A DNA stretch of 64,000 nucleotides from Bacteroidota bacterium (lineage in GTDB: Bacteria; Bacteroidota; Bacteroidia; Bacteroidales; UBA10428): NCBI GenBank assembly GCA_023442525.1, contig JAEZZA010000017.1, forward strand, positions 124,001-188,000. Direction: 5' to 3'. Under the pieces are notes generated by a model that was not told where the DNA came from, ran no database searches, and worked only from the letters and a program-made list of their open reading frames with translations. Both the position numbers and the translations under genes were made by a program. Shown piece by piece: positions 34,607 through 42,384 of this stretch. Position 1 is the first letter of the stretch. Each line of letters begins with the position of its first letter.

Positions 34607-36073
34607 ATGTCACAGTATTTAGTTGTGGTGGTGGTATTGGCCATCCTGTTTGTTTTTATTCTGCTTGTAACTTTCCTTCGCCGCTATAAACGCTGTCCGT
34701 CCGACAGAGTATTAGTCATTTATGGTAAGATAGGCAAGAGTGAGGAAGCGGAATCTCGTTCTTCCAGGTGTATTCATGGAGGTGCTGCATTCATCTGGCC
34801 TGTAATTCAGGATTACGAGTTTCTTGATCTTACACCGATCTCGATCGAAATCAACCTGAAAAGTGCACTGAGTAAACAAAATATCAGGGTAGACGTGCCC
34901 TCGATATTTACAGTTGGTATTTCCACCGAAGTGGGTGTAATGAGTAATGCAGCAGAAAGATTACTGGGTCTCAAGCAACAGGATATCAGTAACCTGGCAA
35001 AAGATATTATTTTTGGTCAGCTTCGTTTGGTTGTGGCTACCATGGATATTGAGGAAATCAACAGTAACCGCGACCTGTTCCTTGACGCCGTTTCAAGGAA
35101 TGTTGAAGCCGAATTGAAAAAGGTGGGTCTTAAGCTGATCAACGTTAACGTAACCGATATTAACGATGAATCGGGATACATTGAAGCTCTTGGTAAAGAA
35201 GCCGCTGCCAAAGCTATTAATGATGCCAAGAGAAGCGTAGCAGAAAAGAATCGGGACGGGTCAATTGGTGAAGCTAATGCCCTAAAGGATCAGCGTATCC
35301 AGGTAGCGTCTGCTAACGCGAATGCAGTTGAAGGTGAGAATACTGCCGCCATTCATATTGCCAATACTACAGCAGCCAGACGTGAAAAAGAAGCTGAAGC
35401 TGAAAGAATAGCTGTTGCAGCCGAAAAAGTGAATCAGGCAAAAGCACTGGAGGAAGCATATAAAGCTGAGCGTGAAGCCGAATTAAGCAGGTCGGAGCGT
35501 GTTAATGCAACTCAGATTGCCGATATCATTGTTCCCACCCAGATCGACAAACAAAAGATTGAAATAGCCGCTGAGGCAATGGCCGAGCAAATAAGACGTC
35601 ATGCAAAAGGAGAAGCCGATGCGATTTATTTGAAAATGGAAGCCCAGGCAAAAGGTATTTTTGAAGTTTTGAGTAAACAGGCCAGTGGATTTGAAATGCT
35701 TGTGAATGCAGCAGGTAATGATCCGCAGAAAGCCGTTATGATGATGATTGCCGACAAGTTGCCTGAACTGGTCAAGACCCAGGTGGAAGCAGTCAAGAAC
35801 CTGAAAATTGATAAAGTTACAGTATGGGATTCTATGTCGGCCGGTAAGGATGGCCGCGGATCATCTACGGCAAATTACTTTTCAAGCATGCTTGCAGCCA
35901 TTCCGCCATTAAAAGATCTGTTTAATCAGGCAGGTCTTGAATTGCCCGATTTCCTGAGCGGAACCAAAAAGCCCGCTGATAATATTGCCACACCTGTGAT
36001 TGAGCCGGAACAACCTGTTAAGGCCGCTCCGAAAGAGAGTGAAAAGCCGGGTGATGTTAAAGGGAAGAAGTGA
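34607..36073 (+). CDS. Flotillin-like SPFH protein
   Basis: A 488-residue scaffold protein of functional membrane microdomains. N-terminal membrane helix (about 3-23), SPFH/band 7 domain (about 30-200), then a long coiled coil rich in Glu-Ala repeats (about 220-340: EKEAEAERIAVAAEKVNQAKALEEAYKAEREAEL region) and a Pro-rich charged tail. The length and order match YuaG/FloT flotillins. It forms a two-gene unit with the NfeD-like gene. A heptamer repeat tract starts 3 bases after its stop. Confidence 0.93.
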   Translation: MSQYLVVVVVLAILFVFILLVTFLRRYKRCPSDRVLVIYGKIGKSEEAESRSSRCIHGGAAFIWPVIQDYEFLDLTPISIEINLKSALSKQNIRVDVPSIFTVGISTEVGVMSNAAERLLGLKQQDISNLAKDIIFGQLRLVVATMDIEEINSNRDLFLDAVSRNVEAELKKVGLKLINVNVTDINDESGYIEALGKEAAAKAINDAKRSVAEKNRDGSIGEANALKDQRIQVASANANAVEGENTAAIHIANTTAARREKEAEAERIAVAAEKVNQAKALEEAYKAEREAELSRSERVNATQIADIIVPTQIDKQKIEIAAEAMAEQIRRHAKGEADAIYLKMEAQAKGIFEVLSKQASGFEMLVNAAGNDPQKAVMMMIADKLPELVKTQVEAVKNLKIDKVTVWDSMSAGKDGRGSSTANYFSSMLAAIPPLKDLFNQAGLELPDFLSGTKKPADNIATPVIEPEQPVKAAPKESEKPGDVKGKK

Positions 36074-36075
36074 AA

Positions 36076-36110
36076 GCTGGGTGCTGGATACTGGATGCTG
36101 GATGCTGGAT
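36076..36110 (+). repeat. Tandem heptamer repeat, 5 x GCTGGAT
   Basis: Five consecutive heptamers (GCTGGGT, GCTGGAT, ACTGGAT, GCTGGAT, GCTGGAT) begin 3 bases behind the flotillin stop codon. Degenerate pieces (TGGATAC, GGGATG) continue to about 36130, followed by a purine-rich stretch up to 36180. Confidence 0.85.
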
Positions 36111-36185
36111 ACTATAATGGATACGGGATGTCCAGGATCAGACACAGGTTCAGAGAGAGCGAGGGGGAGAGAAGAGAAATAAATT

Positions 36186-37139
36186 TCAAGCTCTGAGATA
36201 CTCCCTTACATATTCATTAACGCCTTCTTCAAGCGAATAGAAAGGAAATGTGTAGCCTGCATTACGAAGTTTATCCATGCGGGCTTCTGTAAAATACTGG
36301 TATTTGTCCCGGATATCTGCCGGTGTGTCGATATATTCAATTACCGGATCCAAATCCATTGCAACAAATGTAGATGTGGTAAGATCGAGAAACGACCGGG
36401 CTTTTCCTGTTCCCAGGTTATAAATGGCAGATTCGGGCTTATTGGCAAACAGCCAGTATATTACTTTAACAACATCTTTCACGTAAATAAAGTCGCGGCT
36501 TTGTCCGCCGTCGGGTATACCGGCTTTATGCGAACGGAATAACTGCATCTTACCGGTCGATCGGATCTGGTTAAAGGCATGGAAGACCACAGAAGCCATT
36601 CTTCCCTTATGATATTCGCCAGGGCCATAGACATTAAAAAACTTCAGACCTGCCCAGAATGGAGGAGTCTGCTGCTGTTGAAGCATCCATTTGTCGAAAT
36701 CGTTTTTCGATTCACCATAGGGATTCAAAGGTTTGAGGTCATTTACAATCGCGTGATCGTCGGAATAACCCAGTTCGCCCGAACCATATGTTGCGGCAGA
36801 AGATGCATAAATAAGCGGAATGCCATATTCTGAGCATGATTTCCACACCTGCTTTGTATATCCGAGGTTAAGCCTGTCGAATACACTCCGGTCGAACTCG
36901 GCTGTATTTGTTCGTGCACCCAGGTGAAAGACAAATTCAACATCAGTATGATTTTTTTCAAACCATTCGAAAAAGTTATCTCTTTCTACAAGCGTTCGAT
37001 ACTTCGTTGATGAATAATTAACTCCCTTTAACTTGTTTGAGAAAGAATCCACTAGGACCAGGTCCTCTGATCCTTTTTCGTTAAGCAGCTTAACAAGATT
37101 GCTGCCAATGAACCCGGCGGCTCCGGTTACTACTATCAT
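36186..37139 (-). CDS. rfaD: ADP-L-glycero-D-manno-heptose 6-epimerase
   Basis: Inverts C6 of ADP-heptose in the synthesis of lipopolysaccharide core heptose. A 317-residue short-chain dehydrogenase fold with the nucleotide motif TGAAGFIGSNL at residues 5-15, the active-site YGESK (about 140-144) with SSAATY before it, and the substrate loop FNVYGPGEYHKGRMASV typical of the epimerase family. A related dTDP- or UDP-sugar epimerase is possible but the HKGRMAS stretch argues for RfaD. It suggests that the outer membrane carries heptose-containing LPS. Confidence 0.92.
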   Translation of the reverse strand: MIVVTGAAGFIGSNLVKLLNEKGSEDLVLVDSFSNKLKGVNYSSTKYRTLVERDNFFEWFEKNHTDVEFVFHLGARTNTAEFDRSVFDRLNLGYTKQVWKSCSEYGIPLIYASSAATYGSGELGYSDDHAIVNDLKPLNPYGESKNDFDKWMLQQQQTPPFWAGLKFFNVYGPGEYHKGRMASVVFHAFNQIRSTGKMQLFRSHKAGIPDGGQSRDFIYVKDVVKVIYWLFANKPESAIYNLGTGKARSFLDLTTSTFVAMDLDPVIEYIDTPADIRDKYQYFTEARMDKLRNAGYTFPFYSLEEGVNEYVREYLRA

Positions 37140-37177
37140 CAGATTAATTATTGAAGAATTGCAAAGAAAGTGAATTT

Positions 37178-37870
37178 CTATTTGTCAAGTCTGAGTTCTT
37201 CCAGAATTTCAAGTACGGTGGTAGTGAGATTCCCAAGAGCCAGAGGATGATGCCAGTTTTCGACCTTACGTATCTCAATAAAATACGATATGGCGCGGAT
37301 CTGTAAAAAGGGTATCTTTTCCATCAGGCAGGTGTAGAAGAAGGCAGCTCCCGACATGGTTTCGATTTCACACTTAAACCGAGTCTTAATTTTTTGAATG
37401 CTTTCCTGTTGTCCATGTAGCGTGTTTACTGTAATGGCCTTCACCGGGATAAGTGATTCCACCACATCGATCTCAAAATTACCCAGACTTTTCAAAAGTC
37501 CTTCAGTAAAAGGAAATGAATCTTCGTCGAGTAATTCCTTTTCGGCCAGACTATAAAAGCTGTCCTTTTCTTCAAAGCCCAGATCGGCAAACTGTTCCTG
37601 GATAACATTGACCACAAACCCCAATTCCAGGAAATAATCAAAACTGCCGGCTACACCCAGATTGACAGCAAGGTCGTAACTATAGGTATTAAGGGCTTTG
37701 GTAAGATGATAGGCCATAAAAGCACTGCCGTGTCCCGTGATCAATATATCGATATCCAGATTACCCAGCTTGTAATTCCAAAGATTGCTATAAATCTTTG
37801 ATACGAAATTGAGCTTATCCCTTAAAAGCTTGACTTCACTATTCGAGGCTGCAACAAGGAGTATTTTCAT
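37178..37870 (-). CDS. mqnB: Futalosine hydrolase
   Basis: Splits futalosine to dehypoxanthine futalosine and hypoxanthine in the alternative menaquinone pathway. The 230-residue nucleoside phosphorylase-like fold has GHGSAFMAYHL (about 49-59), NLGVAGSFD (about 72-80), and ETMSGAAFFYTC near 165-177, where the Glu-Met pair binds ribose. The length and these motifs fit MqnB rather than the nucleosidase MTAN. It lies 38 bases upstream of rfaD on the same strand. The window has no other mqn gene. Confidence 0.88.
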   Translation of the reverse strand: MKILLVAASNSEVKLLRDKLNFVSKIYSNLWNYKLGNLDIDILITGHGSAFMAYHLTKALNTYSYDLAVNLGVAGSFDYFLELGFVVNVIQEQFADLGFEEKDSFYSLAEKELLDEDSFPFTEGLLKSLGNFEIDVVESLIPVKAITVNTLHGQQESIQKIKTRFKCEIETMSGAAFFYTCLMEKIPFLQIRAISYFIEIRKVENWHHPLALGNLTTTVLEILEELRLDK

Positions 37871-38008
37871 AGGACATCAATTTTCGCTATGCTTTGTAAA
37901 ATTGTCTAAATTTGTTAAAAAGGTAACGGCCTTTAAAGATACGACAAAAAGATAGGACAAAATAACCGGTCATATACAGATAAGGCTTTTACACAACATA
38001 AGTTAGCA

Positions 38009-38647
38009 ATGGAAGAAAAGAAAATAATTATTGAAGGCATTTCAGAGACTGGATTTGAGCGTATTGATAAATTTAACGGCAGAAAGACCAAATCCCTGGC
38101 GGGCCTGTACCGGAAAGTCCTGATGAATCTTGGCGAAGATCCATGCCGCGAAGGTTTAATCGACACTCCTGAAAGAGTGGCCCGGGCCATGCAGTACTTT
38201 ACGCACGGCTATTACCTTAAACCCGAAGAAATTCTCGGAGCCTCCAAATTCCATGAGGATTACAAGGAAATGGTCATTGTTAAGGACATTGAATTGTATT
38301 CATTGTGTGAACATCATCTGGTTCCCTTTTTTGGTAAAGCACATGTAGCCTACATTCCTAATGAGTATATAACAGGATTAAGTAAAATAGCACGGGTTGT
38401 CGATGCCTTTGCACGACGGTTGCAGGTTCAGGAACGATTGACTATGCAGATACGCGACTGCATACAGGAGACTTTAAATCCTCTTGGTGTGGCTGTGGTG
38501 ATTGAAGCGAAGCATTTATGTATGGTCATGCGCGGGATTCAGAAACAAAACTCAATTACCACCACATCAGCATTTACGGGTTGTTTTTTAAATGATCACC
38601 GTACCCGCGAAGAATTTGTTCACATGATAGGAATCAAATTGCATTGA
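38009..38647 (+). CDS. folE: GTP cyclohydrolase I
   Basis: Opens GTP to form dihydroneopterin triphosphate, the first step of folate and related pterin synthesis. The 212 residues match the homodecameric type I enzyme. Zinc ligands lie in SLCEHHLVPFFGKAHVAYIP (Cys and His near 98-102) and in EAKHLCMVMRG (second Cys near 171), and the EDPCREGL/DTPERVARAM start is typical. The next gene's ATG overlaps its TGA by one base. Confidence 0.96.
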   Translation: MEEKKIIIEGISETGFERIDKFNGRKTKSLAGLYRKVLMNLGEDPCREGLIDTPERVARAMQYFTHGYYLKPEEILGASKFHEDYKEMVIVKDIELYSLCEHHLVPFFGKAHVAYIPNEYITGLSKIARVVDAFARRLQVQERLTMQIRDCIQETLNPLGVAVVIEAKHLCMVMRGIQKQNSITTTSAFTGCFLNDHRTREEFVHMIGIKLH

Positions 38648-39219
38648 TGGAACAACCAACAAAAACGTCATTCTTCTTCAAAAACCTCGCAAAGGGATTG
38701 ATCTGGCTTGGAGTGATTGTTGCGTTGTTTGTATTTTCAAAACATCATGCCGACAAGGAATTAATCATCCGTTTCGAGCCTTTATTTTCACGTACATTTC
38801 TTATACTTACCATATTCTCATTCTCGGAATTGCTTATAGGGATCATTCCTCCTGAAGTATTTATGATCTGGTCGCTCCGGTCGGGAGAAATACATACTTA
38901 TATTTTCTGGATTGTAATACTTACCGTGATATCTTACCTGGCAGGACTTACAGCATATATGTTCGGTAGGTATCTTCACAATACCAGGTTATACAATTAT
39001 TTGCATAACCGTTATCTGATGAAGTCAGAGAAATTACTGCATGAATATGGACTGTATCTGATTCTGGTGGCGGCTTTGACTCCGTTTCCGTTTTCGGGTG
39101 TGGCTATGCTCGTTGGCGCAGTACATTACCCTGTCAAAAGGTACATTTATTGGTCGCTTTCACGCTTTGCCAAGTTTGCATTGAGTGCATGGATTATCTG
39201 GGAAGCCAACATGTTATAG
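38647..39219 (+). CDS. DedA/VTT-like small membrane protein
   Basis: A 190-residue membrane protein. I start it at the ATG at 38647, which overlaps the folE stop by one base, rather than at the TTG one codon earlier. Four to five hydrophobic segments (about 14-31, 44-67, 82-103, 133-155, 165-182). The stretch LILVAALTPFPFSGVAMLVGAVHYP near 135-160 resembles the glycine/proline re-entrant loop of the SNARE-associated (VTT/DedA) family, especially the YqaA branch. The exact function is unknown; DedA relatives move lipid carriers. Translational coupling to folE is probable, without an obvious functional link. Confidence 0.75.
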   Translation: MEQPTKTSFFFKNLAKGLIWLGVIVALFVFSKHHADKELIIRFEPLFSRTFLILTIFSFSELLIGIIPPEVFMIWSLRSGEIHTYIFWIVILTVISYLAGLTAYMFGRYLHNTRLYNYLHNRYLMKSEKLLHEYGLYLILVAALTPFPFSGVAMLVGAVHYPVKRYIYWSLSRFAKFALSAWIIWEANML

Positions 39220-39341
39220 GTAATAAATCACCAACTATAGTTTTTTTAGAACTTTTTACGATAAATGGCGTAAAACAAATCATTTTAAAATTCAGGGGAA
39301 GCCGAAAACCTTAGAGTAGGCACATAATTAAACTTAACAAC

Positions 39342-39956
39342 ATGAAAATCGTAAAAAGATTTTTTTTGGGCGCACTGCTCTCCATTTTTGCTTTGTCGTT
39401 GAATGCACAAACCGAGGCTGGAAAAATCTATGTCGGAGGTTCGAGTGACCTTTCTTTTGGTGCCATGACCGTGAAAGTAAAATCAGATAATGGAACCAGT
39501 ACTATGGGCAAACAGACATCTTTCAGCCTTGCTCCTGAAGCCGGTTATTTTGTTATGGACGGTCTGGCTGTTGGTTTAGGAATTGATATGTCACTTGATG
39601 TTCAGAAGCCTGAAGATTCTGACTATAAATCATCCACCACAACAGTACTATTTGGACCTTTTGCCAAGTACTATTACGGTACCGGAAATATTAAGCCTTT
39701 TGCCCAGGCCGGCATTGCTTTTGGTAGCATGGCAGAAAAGGATTCTTATGAAGGCGAAAGCGAGACGGAAAAAGCCGGTGTTTTTGGATTTGGTTTTGGT
39801 ATAGGCGCCGCTATGTTTATGAATGATAATGTTGCTTTTGAACTGGGCATAGGATATCAGTCAGCATCATATAAAGCAAAACAAGATAACCCAAACGATG
39901 CCAAACAAGTAATTGGCGGAATTGGCGTCAGTGTTGGAATAGTAGTAGTATTATAA
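39342..39956 (+). CDS. Small outer-membrane beta-barrel protein
   Basis: A 204-residue protein with a signal peptide (FFLGALLSIFALSLNAQ, cleavage after about residue 22). The mature chain alternates short strands rich in Gly and aromatic residues (VGGSSDLSFG, EAGYFVMDGLAVGLGI, FGPFAKYYYGTGNIKPFAQAGIAFG), as in eight-stranded outer-membrane barrels of the OmpA/OprF-N or porin-family PF13568 type. No OmpA C-terminal peptidoglycan domain. Monocistronic, with a terminator behind it. Function unknown. Confidence 0.85.
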   Translation: MKIVKRFFLGALLSIFALSLNAQTEAGKIYVGGSSDLSFGAMTVKVKSDNGTSTMGKQTSFSLAPEAGYFVMDGLAVGLGIDMSLDVQKPEDSDYKSSTTTVLFGPFAKYYYGTGNIKPFAQAGIAFGSMAEKDSYEGESETEKAGVFGFGFGIGAAMFMNDNVAFELGIGYQSASYKAKQDNPNDAKQVIGGIGVSVGIVVVL

Positions 39957-39980
39957 ATTTATATTACATCGAAAAGAAAA

Positions 39981-40009
39981 AGGCGGAGCAAAACACTCCG
40001 CCTTTTTTT
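39981..40009. terminator. Bidirectional rho-independent terminator
   Basis: Perfect 8-base stem AGGCGGAG/CTCCGCCT (39981-39988, 39996-40003) with a 7-base loop, T7 on the plus side and an A-rich run before it (TTTTTCTTTTC on the minus strand). It serves the beta-barrel gene and the convergent sugar transporter gene. Confidence 0.88.
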
Positions 40010-40055
40010 GTGACCTGATATCGTGGATCGCAGATCGCTTTGTTTCTTATATCTC

Positions 40056-41408
40056 TTACTTATGTTTACTTCCCACGAGTGCGAAGAAGGCTATGTAAGC
40101 ATAGCACAGGATCGGCAGAATGAAGGAGGCTTTAACCCCAAATCCGTCTGCAATCTGGCCCATCAGTACCGGTATAATAGCACCACCTACGATGAGAGTA
40201 TTTATGATACCTGATGCTGTACTGAGTTCACCTTTGTCGAGGCCGTCAACACCCAGTGCAAAAATATTCGGGAACATAACTGAATTGAAGAATCCGATTG
40301 AACAGCCTACCCACAGTATCATATTTGTCGGAACCGTCATGGTAGCCAGAGCCAGTATTGCAGCTATAACTGCAAAAACAGCAAGAGTTTTGTTGGCCTT
40401 ACCGCTGCCAAGCTGCATAGCCAGGTAATTGATCACGGCAACACCTGTGAAAATCAAACCATCGGTAAGTTCACGCCTTATGTACCAGCCTACAATGAAT
40501 GCAAGAATGAGCACCAGAGTGGTATACAGATATTTTTTCGATTTTTCGGTATTCGACAGCATGAACGATGCATAAAAACGTCCAATCATGGCACCACCCC
40601 AGTAAAGAGCTATCATTTTTGCAGCCTCGGTTTGTGTGAAACCCGAAGCTTCCTGTAAATACCTCTGAACCATTGCTGCACTACCTACTTCGGCACCAAC
40701 ATAGAAGAAAATACCCAGAGCACCCAGAATTACATGGGGATACTTCCAGACACTTTTTCCCTGAACACCGGTAGTAGGAATAACCGGGAGCTTAAGATTG
40801 AAAATAACAACAGCAATGATCAGAACCAGGATACCGATTATGATAAAGGGTACCGGAACCGACTGGGCTGCCTGCTGGGCAGGAGACAGGGCTGAATCGA
40901 GCGCACTTTCGGCAACAGTTTTGAAAACAAATATGCTGGCAATTATCGGTGCAATGGTAGTTGCTATTGAATTAAGAGCCTGGGTGAGGTTGAGCCTGCC
41001 TGAAGCGGTTTCGGAAGGACCGAGTGCGGTAACATAAGGATTGGCTGCCACCTGAAGGAATACAACACCACTTGCCATGATAAATATAGCAAACAGGAAG
41101 AACGGAAACGAGGGTACTTTTGCAGCAGGAAAGAAGAGGAAACTACCAACAGCTACCAATACTAGTCCCAGAATTACACCAGCCTTGTAACCGATCTTCT
41201 TAATAATACTGCCACTGGCAAATGATAAAACAAAATAGGTAAAGAAAAACGCGCCGTTAACCAACTGTGCCTGAAAATTTGAAAGATCAAAAACGGCCTT
41301 AAACTTATCTGCTAAGGTAATATTGAATGTTGTCACAAATCCGAAGATGAAGAATATCATCCCCATAAAGGCCATCCCCACGGCCTGCGTATTTTTCTGC
41401 TCTGTCAT
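40056..41408 (-). CDS. Sugar transporter of the FucP/GluP MFS type
   Basis: A 450-residue major facilitator with 12 membrane helices. FFIFGFVTTFNITLADKFK in helix 1, FLQVAANPYVTALGPSETASGRLNLTQALNSIATTIAP in the middle and the closing NSVMFPNIFALGVDGL are characteristic of the fucose/glucose-galactose proton symporters. It probably brings in a hexose such as glucose, galactose or fucose. A 12-base direct repeat lies in its leader and a -7 box at 41457-41464. Confidence 0.9.
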   Translation of the reverse strand: MTEQKNTQAVGMAFMGMIFFIFGFVTTFNITLADKFKAVFDLSNFQAQLVNGAFFFTYFVLSFASGSIIKKIGYKAGVILGLVLVAVGSFLFFPAAKVPSFPFFLFAIFIMASGVVFLQVAANPYVTALGPSETASGRLNLTQALNSIATTIAPIIASIFVFKTVAESALDSALSPAQQAAQSVPVPFIIIGILVLIIAVVIFNLKLPVIPTTGVQGKSVWKYPHVILGALGIFFYVGAEVGSAAMVQRYLQEASGFTQTEAAKMIALYWGGAMIGRFYASFMLSNTEKSKKYLYTTLVLILAFIVGWYIRRELTDGLIFTGVAVINYLAMQLGSGKANKTLAVFAVIAAILALATMTVPTNMILWVGCSIGFFNSVMFPNIFALGVDGLDKGELSTASGIINTLIVGGAIIPVLMGQIADGFGVKASFILPILCYAYIAFFALVGSKHK

Positions 41409-41416
41409 ACTGTTAT

Positions 41417-41441
41417 AATTAGGTTAAACAATTAGGTTAAA
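41417..41441. repeat. Direct repeat in the sugar transporter leader
   Basis: AATTAGGTTAAA occurs at 41417-41428 and again at 41430-41441, one base apart. The pair lies between the candidate promoter and the start codon (41408) of the sugar transporter. It could be an operator or a chance duplication. Confidence 0.6.
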
Positions 41442-41456
41442 AGAGGTATAAGTTTA

Positions 41457-41464
41457 CAAATTTA
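41457..41464 (-). promoter_or_regulatory. Candidate -7 promoter box for the sugar transporter
   Basis: On the minus strand TAAATTTG, an exact TAnnTTTG match, ends 48 bases before the start at 41408. No TTTG at the ideal -33 spacing. Confidence 0.35.
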
Positions 41465-41500
41465 AGTTTGAATTCTGACGAATGTTCATAAAATTTCCTC

Positions 41501-42376
41501 TTAACGCAGGGAAGGAGGTATGGATTCGAAGACTTCTACAGCGGCTCTGGATTTGTTTAGCGTATAAAAATGTATGCCCGGTGCCCCTTTAATGAGCAGG
41601 TCAAGACATTGCCGAATGGCATGTTCAACGCCGGCCTGGTATGCTTTTTCATCATTATCCCTGAACTGTTCCATCTTTTCGAGTAAGTCCCTCGGGAATG
41701 ATGTGGATGCCATATCTACAAACCTTTTTATTTGTTTGTAACCGGTTAGCGGGATTATTCCGGGGATGATCCTGCAGGTTATCCCTGCTTCACGTGCCCT
41801 GCGTACAAAATCAAAATAGGCACAGTTGTCAAAAAACAATTGAGTGACCAGGAAATCAGCGCCCGAATCAAATTTTAACTTCAAATTCTTCATATAGGCA
41901 TCCATAGTCGACGCTTCGGGATGCTTTTCGGGATTAGCCGCAGCACCTACACTGAAATCGTATTTCAGGCCCTTTACGAATTCAATCAGTTCATTTGCAA
42001 ATCTGAATCCGTTTTTTTCGGCTACGAAGTTACTTTCTCCCTTAGGCGGATCTCCGCGCAGCAGCATCACGTTCCTGATCCCAATAGATTTCAGATATTC
42101 CATATCGGCGGCAATCTTTTCGCGTGAAGATCCCACGCAGGTATAATGCGCCATGGTATTCATTCCAATCCGGTTCTGCAGGTAATTGACCAAAGCAAAA
42201 GTGCGTTCCTGATTGGAACCGCCTGCGCCATATGTTACTGAAACAAATGAAGGATTAAGCTGCAGAAGCTGGCCTACATTGATACCGAAATCAACGGCAG
42301 AAATTTCGTCTTTGGGTGGAAAAAATTCAAATGAAAATGTACGGTCGGTGTTTTTGAAAATATCGGTGATTTTCAT
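41501..42376 (-). CDS. metF: Methylenetetrahydrofolate reductase
   Basis: Reduces methylene-THF to methyl-THF, the methyl donor for methionine synthase. A 291-residue FAD TIM barrel with FSFEFFPPKDE at about 14-24 (catalytic Glu), SVTYGAGGSNQERT at about 46-59, MLLRGDPPKGE near 104-114 and FLVTQLFFDN near 172-181. It starts 8 bases after the end of metH, so its product is used by the enzyme encoded just upstream. Confidence 0.96.
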   Translation of the reverse strand: MKITDIFKNTDRTFSFEFFPPKDEISAVDFGINVGQLLQLNPSFVSVTYGAGGSNQERTFALVNYLQNRIGMNTMAHYTCVGSSREKIAADMEYLKSIGIRNVMLLRGDPPKGESNFVAEKNGFRFANELIEFVKGLKYDFSVGAAANPEKHPEASTMDAYMKNLKLKFDSGADFLVTQLFFDNCAYFDFVRRAREAGITCRIIPGIIPLTGYKQIKRFVDMASTSFPRDLLEKMEQFRDNDEKAYQAGVEHAIRQCLDLLIKGAPGIHFYTLNKSRAAVEVFESIPPSLR

Positions 42377-42384
42377 CCGGTAAA

